Origin: Tausonia pullulans
Taxonomy: Eukaryota; Basidiomycota; Tremellomycetes; Cystofilobasidiales; Mrakiaceae
Length of the DNA: 64,000 nt
Assembly: GCA_951802195.1 (NCBI GenBank)
Contig: OX637621.1
Coordinates: 124,001-188,000, forward strand
Direction: 5' to 3'
The notes beneath the pieces were generated by a model. The model made no database searches and was not told the origin of the DNA. It was given only the letters and a program-made list of their open reading frames with translations. How positions within the stretch are numbered: the first letter of the stretch is position 1; every line of letters starts with the position of its first letter. The translations under genes and the position numbers were made by a program. This document shows, piece after piece, positions 59,058 through 64,000 of this stretch.

Positions 59058-60926
59058 TTAGGCCTGGACGGCGGGAGCAGGCTTGCCGACGGGCCCGACC
59101 TCGTTGTGCTTCGCAAGGCACTTTTGGATCTTCTTGAGCTCGCCGCTCGAAGGAGCGGGAGCGAGGGTGATCTCCCGAGGCCCCTTGTAGAGCTCGGCCC
59201 AGGCGCGGACGTCGCGAGGGTAGTCGGAGATGACGCCGTCGACGCCGGCGTCGTTGATGAGGTACTCGATGACGTTGAGCCGGTTGATCGTCCAGGGGGC
59301 GACGGTGAGACCCTTGGAGTGGGCGGCGTCGACCATGGCCTTGGTTACGAAGGGGATGTAGCCAGGCATGGCGGCTAAAGAAGGTAGTAGTAAGAGAGTA
59401 AGGAAGTGACCGTCAGGACCTCATCTCCTTCGAGAAGGCAGGCGGCCAATCATCACTCACGGTCGGCGACGGGAGAAGCATACGAGGTCCCGACAGGGCT
59501 CAGAACGTTAGCACCGATCGAAGCAGCGGCGAGAGCAACCCGCTCGCCGACGGTGTTGTTGCCCTGCTTGAACGAGTCGATGTCGATGCCCGCGAGCCAG
59601 TGCGAGGCACCGGTGCCGTGCATAGAGAGGTTGCCTGAGACGACCGAGTTGAGGGTGAGTCCCTCAGAGAGGTACTTGTAGATGGTGGTGTCGTCGCACA
59701 GGGCAGAGGTCCGGAGCTCAGGCATGAGCTTCTTGGAGATAATGAGCGAGCGCCACTGAAGAAAGGTAATCCAAGCATCAGATCTGCTTGAAGTCCCGGG
59801 CCAGCCTCGAGATCAACTCACGTCGAAGGACTGGTGCGTGACCCGGTCCATGAGGTCACCGCCACGCCTCTTGAGGACCTCGGCGAAGGCAGCGACGAAG
59901 TCATCCGGTGAACGGGTCTGGTTTGCGAGGACCGGGTTGATCTGCAGAGCAAGACGGCCGCCAGTCAAGCCCAGAACTTTTAAGTCGATCTCCAGCGAGT
60001 TCACTCACCTTGGTCTCGATGTTGAAAAGGACCTGCATCTTGGTGCCCTGAGTGGCACAGTCGACAAAGTCGAAGACCTCATCGAGCGTCGAAATGCGAG
60101 TGCCCGGAACCTCGATCTGGAGCCTACGATGTAGAAGAAAGGGAAAGTCGAATGAGAAACTGATCGTGGGCGGCGGCGCATCAACGCCAACTCACGGGAA
60201 GCCGTCGATGCGCTGGCTTCCACAGTCGAGGGTCTTGATCTGGGCGAGGGTGAGGTTGGCGACCTGCTTGCCGACGTACTGCGAGACACGAGGGCAGGGA
60301 AAATCAGCGGATGCTTGATAAATGAAGGGGATAATACATCTTTAACCCCCCCCGAGGCACTGTATGGGCCTGGGCCAGAGGTCCCAGAACAAGGGGAGAG
60401 GTATGCTTACAGGGAAGAGAGGGTCGTTCTCAAAAGCAGGGGCGGTGTCGAGGCACTTGAGATGACCGATTACAAGTCAGCCCACCCGAACGACGGCGCC
60501 ATCACACGTCGTCGGCTGGACGTACCTTCTTAGAAGCGATCTCGATCTGCTCGTCGTGCCAAACAACGAGGTGGCCGTCCTTCGTAAGTCCAGTGTCAAA
60601 CTCGAGCGACGTCACGCCGGCCTAGAGAGTCGAGATGGTAAGTTGGCACTCTTGCGACCTCGATGGACGGGCGATTGGACGACGTACAGCGAGACCCTCG
60701 CTAAACGCCGGGAGGGTAGATTCGACGTAGTGTCCACGCGAGCCACGGTGGCCTAAACTTTGAGTCAGTATCGTGAGACAAAGCACTGGCATGACGATTA
60801 AAGAGACGCACCCTCGAGGTCGAAGTATTTATGATAGGCCCAACGCTTGGCCGGGGCAGGAGCAGCGAGCGCCGAGGGTAAGACTACGGCCGCAGCAGCG
60901 AGGGCGATGGGAGCGAAACCGTGCAT
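59058..60926 (-). CDS. Secreted glycerophosphodiester phosphodiesterase
   Basis: Hydrolyses glycerophosphodiesters (for example glycerophosphocholine) to glycerol-3-phosphate and alcohol. Start 60926 MHGFAPIALAAAAVVLPSAL is a signal peptide ending near LAAPAPAKR (Kex2-like). The GDPD domain begins GHRGSRGHYVESTLPAFSEG with the catalytic H-R-G, then VTSLEFDTGLTKDGHLVVWH (E-x-D and H-D metal/catalytic motifs), FDFVDCATQGTKMQVLFNIE (N-x-E), and C-terminal KAMVDAAHSKGLTVAPWTIN, INDAGVDGVISDYPRDVRAW (G-x-D-G-x-x-x-D-x-P). The stop is at 59058 after KPAPAVQA. About nine exons. Export suggests phosphate or choline scavenging (inference); substrate is not determinable. Confidence 0.93.
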
Positions 60927-62425
60927 CGGGGAGATGTCGAGAGGAGGGCGGAGAAGGAAGAGTAGGAGGGAAGAGAGAAAAGGAGGAGATGCAGATTGAC
61001 GTCGGTGAGCAGGGAGCGATGTTCATTCGACATTTTATCTGCCCTTGCCCAGGAAGTCAAGTCTCCGATTCTCTACCAAGGCCGATGCCAATGCGGAAGA
61101 ACCGGCCCGGAGTGTGACATGCTGTATTTTGCAAGAGGAAAGGTGGAAGAATGACATGGCAAGAGCGTAACGTTAACTGCAAACGTGGGTTTGGTGGCTT
61201 CACGCACACGTGCTTAGTTTACCTGCGCTTCCTGTTACCGCTAATCAATGGAAAGATGCGTGTGTAGAAGCCTGTAAAATGAGCCTTTCTCGAGTCTATT
61301 TTACTGCAGCTGTAAGGAATAAATGAGTACGTCGCTCACCCTAGAACATCTCAGGGAATCATCGTCGCTACCTTTCGTCCGAGGCCACCAGCAGCAATAG
61401 CCGACAGGTCTCCCGTCTGTTACATTGTCGAGAAAACAGAGTCACAGCTGAAGAGAATATGTCGCGATGAACGTGGCTATCACTGCAGCGTGGTTGAGCT
61501 GAAGAGCTCTGAGAAAACGTTGCTTGATCAACAATGGCGCAGCGCGGAACCGGAGAGGTCTGCCGTTAGGCTGTAACCGTGTGGAGCCACCCCTGATGAT
61601 GAAGTGGAGAATAAGGCTTGGCGATACACTGCGGTAGCAGAGGCATTTACGTGAGATTAGGGAGAGAGGTATGAACGTGGCTGTGAGCAGGGGGTAATCA
61701 TCGGAGAAGCCCGGAGGAGATGCTGCTGGGGATTGGAGAATCGAACAAGTGATGTACGTAATGCAGATGAAGAGAGAGAGTTGGCCTTTGAACAAAGAGA
61801 GCTTAAATCAGGTTTCCAATCTGCTAAAGGCCACAATCACAGCAGAGGTGAGCTTGCTGGTCGAGTCTCATGCGCACTGACAGCATGAGCCTATGGTTCA
61901 GAAACGGCATGCTGTTCTGTAGTCTCATCTGAACCTTGCTATTGCCTCTGTCATTTTCTCTCCAGGTGAGCGTATACTACTGGAAGCCGCAAATGAACGC
62001 GATTGATTCCGTCAGCCGGAGCGCGTTCAGTCCTGATCTTCGCTTCCATCCTTCTTGTTAGGCTTCCCACATGGCATGGCGGCGCCAATGCTCGCTGTAG
62101 TTATACTGGGAGGCATAAGCCCTGATGAGTGCGTGTTAGCAAACAATGCCAGAGAGAATGAGCTACGAACCAATATAGCCAGAAGCAAGTGCGTGCTGAT
62201 CTTGGGGCTGAAACGTCTCATCATGAGCTAGACCTAGCACAGACGACATGATCATCACTACGGTAATTTACTAAAGTTAAGTCAAGCTGGAGCAGAACCG
62301 CCCAGCCTTTATATCCGCAACAATCCTGAAGGAAAGGAGACAACACAAACAGGAGACGGAACCCAGGCTGAGGTAGATCGCGAAGGTTCCGTGAGCGAGC
62401 GTAAGAGGTGCGTGCAGCCTGCCAC
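60927..62425. other. Intergenic, about 1.5 kb between GDPD promoter and glucoamylase 3' flank
   Basis: Lower GC than its surroundings. Two weak - strand frames (61442-61795, 62027-62224) have no recognised family. The second begins MMRRFSPKISTHLLLAIL, which resembles a signal peptide, but splicing it leads quickly to a stop. I report no gene. Confidence 0.45.
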
Positions 62426-64000
62426 CTAGTTCTGCCAGACGACATTCCAGGTCTGGGCGGCGGTGGAGGAGCCAAGGTTGATTTTGCGGTTAGAGCCGCC
62501 CTCGTAGCCATCGTTGGCCGAGCCGGACACGAAGCGGAGCTTGTACTCGCCAGAGGAGTTGATGGGGAAATAGATGGTGGCTGCGAGCAGAGAAAGATCA
62601 GATCAGCTAGCGTCAGGCATGGATATGGATTGAGGCCAAATAACAGGAACGAGCCTTTGGCAGTGGTCCCCGAGACCGTGAAACGAGGAGCCTTAGATAC
62701 ATCGGTCCAGGAGCCGAGGATGGGGAGCGAGCCATAGGCGACGAGTTCTCCGGAGCGGCCGCTGGGGAGGCCAGAGACATTGAAGGTCACCGCGATGGTG
62801 TTGGAGGGCTGAGTAGCACCAGCCGAGAAGGCGGTGGCGAGGGTGATGGCACTGGATCCGACGCTAGCAGCGCGGTTGGCGAGCGCGTCGCTGCCGATCT
62901 GCTCGTAGACGAAGGCGCCGGTGGAAGAAACGTAGGCGGCCTTGTACTGGAAGGAGGTACCCTGGGGGATGTTGATGGTGCCTAATTTCCGCGGGAATGT
63001 TGGTTCAGTGCCTATATCCTTAGACGAAGGAGAGGCGCCAGAGCTGTGTGCGTACCAGAGTAGACGTTGTTGCCTTGGGACGAGATGGAGGGTGCGGCGG
63101 TCATCGACCAGGATCCGAGAGCATCTATAGAGCCAATGATGACGACTTTCTGAGGGGAGGCGGGGACGTTGGAGATGGTGAAGGTAACGGGGGCCGAGAG
63201 GATCTCGTTGGTGGAACAGGTTCCGCCAACAGGGAGCGAGATCGAGGTAGCACCCCATGAGCCGGGGTTGATGCCTGAGCGACGGTCGAAGGCGGTGAGG
63301 GAGGAGACGTAAGACCAGGTGAGCTTGATAGCAGAGGTAGGGACACCAGTCTCGGCAGAGTACTGCTCGGAGAGCCCTCCATCGGCGGGGGTGTACTTGG
63401 CATTCACGGCGGTGAAGGAATCAGCATAGGCCTGAACAGCGGAGAGGAGGCCGCTGCGGATTCAAGATGGCTGGTCAGCAAGGCGAATCTTCCATGTAAG
63501 CCAGTGCGGTGGATCTACGTACGCGTAGGAATTGTCGGTGGCATTGAAGGTGCCGGCGGTGACTGCGGGGTAGAGATCCTTCCAGAAGGCGAGCGAGACT
63601 GTTGGCGCCAAAGACAGGGATTAATAGGCGAGCTCAGATGAATGCCAGTGGATTCCGTGAGCATAGGAGACGCACCGGAGTTGACGGTGATCGATTTTTG
63701 AGCAGTCCAGACGTTGGCGGCTGAGTATAGCTGCTCAGCTACGGCAAAGGTGGCGAGGTACCAGGGATTTCCACCGTAGTCTGTGTGGTATTGGGAGTGA
63801 TGAGGTCAACGAGTGTCGGCAACTGAAGATGGGGATGGTTGTGAACGTACATGAGTCCTCCTTGTATCGCTGAGGTGGCGGACGGCAATTGTGTCAGCTT
63901 GGAGGGTGTCTAATGAGAATTTGATACATGATGATAGCCGCGTACACCGATGGCGACACCCTGGTTGATCTGGTAGTTTGCGTTGATGGGGGTGACGCTC
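62426..64000 (-). CDS. GH15 glucoamylase with two C-terminal starch-binding-type modules (N-terminus outside window)
   Basis: Secreted exo-glucosidase releasing glucose from starch. On the minus strand the part of the catalytic domain inside the window reads VTPINANYQINQGVAIG, then (RYKEDSYYGGNPWYLATFAV region) a match to the GH15 signature, AAEQLY-type text, and VNAKYTPADGGLSEQYSAET, then SAIKLTWSYVSSLTAFDRRS. After that, module A starts STNEILSAPVTFTISNVPAS and contains KVVIIGSIDALGSWSMTAAP and NIPQGTSFQYKAAYVSSTGA (CBM20-like, with two aromatic positions). Module B starts SNTIAVTFNVSGLPSGRSGE, contains ELVAYGSLPILGSWTDVSKA, and ends WNVVWQN at 62426. Module identity as CBM20 is by pattern; B is more divergent. 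The glucoamylase's 5' exons lie to the right of the window. Confidence 0.9.

Noticed and set aside
61442-62224. Two - strand frames with hydrophobic N-termini
   Set aside because: Neither matches a family. Splicing the second after MMRRFSPKISTHLLLAIL leads quickly to a stop, and composition is not coding-like.

Overview
The window reads as nuclear chromosomal DNA of a basidiomycete fungus, most likely a red-yeast-like member of the Pucciniomycotina (Microbotryomycetes). The evidence is GC-rich sequence, about 23 well-supported protein genes packed on both strands, very many short spliceosomal introns (often 50-90 nt) with GT-AG ends and small exons, CT-rich leaders just upstream of starts, and fungal-type families (Rds1 ferritin-like, GPH-type sugar symporter, PL4 rhamnogalacturonan lyase, GID1/RanBPM). 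The genus is inference. No operons, CRISPR arrays or phage were seen. Gene models were spliced by eye from splice sites, reading frame and family similarity recalled from memory.

Layout: 1-1829 glutamate decarboxylase (5' end cut by the window), 2137-3800 UDP-galactose-type Golgi transporter, 4813-6010 glutathione S-transferase (-), a gene-poor stretch 6011-8315, 8316-11669 calcineurin A (-), 12004-12636 unknown small basic protein (-), 12812-12910 intron-bearing tRNA-Asp (-), 13094-14249 cytochrome c heme lyase (-), 14549-18318 sucrose/alpha-glucoside-type symporter (-), 18741-20858 prohibitin 2 (-), 21462-23970 glucose-6-phosphate isomerase (-), 24803-29329 large WW-domain protein (-), 29743-31371 GPN2 GTPase (+), 32139-32891 COX19 (-), 33740-35574 fatty-acid 2-hydroxylase (+), 36686-36759 tRNA-Arg (-), about 36770-40550 a 5'-truncated LINE with a doubled 3' tail, 41317-42643 secreted Rds1-like ferritin-fold protein (-), 43552-45924 MRS2 magnesium channel (+), 47224-50080 secreted rhamnogalacturonan lyase (+), 50806-52302 ribosomal protein L4 (-), 52888-54838 proteasome ATPase RPT6 (+), 55667-58814 GID1/RanBPM-like SPRY-LisH-CTLH protein (+), 59058-60926 secreted glycerophosphodiesterase (-), and 62426-64000 a GH15 glucoamylase with two starch-binding-like modules (-, N-terminus outside the window).

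Functional themes: mitochondria (CYC3, PHB2, COX19, MRS2), protein turnover (RPT6, GID1), and carbon acquisition (symporter, PL4 lyase, glucoamylase, PGI). The last fit a plant-associated saprobe. GID1 belongs to the ligase that in yeast removes gluconeogenic enzymes. The genes look like ordinary dispersed eukaryotic loci, not one cluster. The most unusual locus is the LINE whose 5' end lies within tens of bases upstream of a tRNA-Arg gene, followed by a second, diverged copy of the same 3' tail. This could reflect repeated insertion at one tRNA-proximal site.
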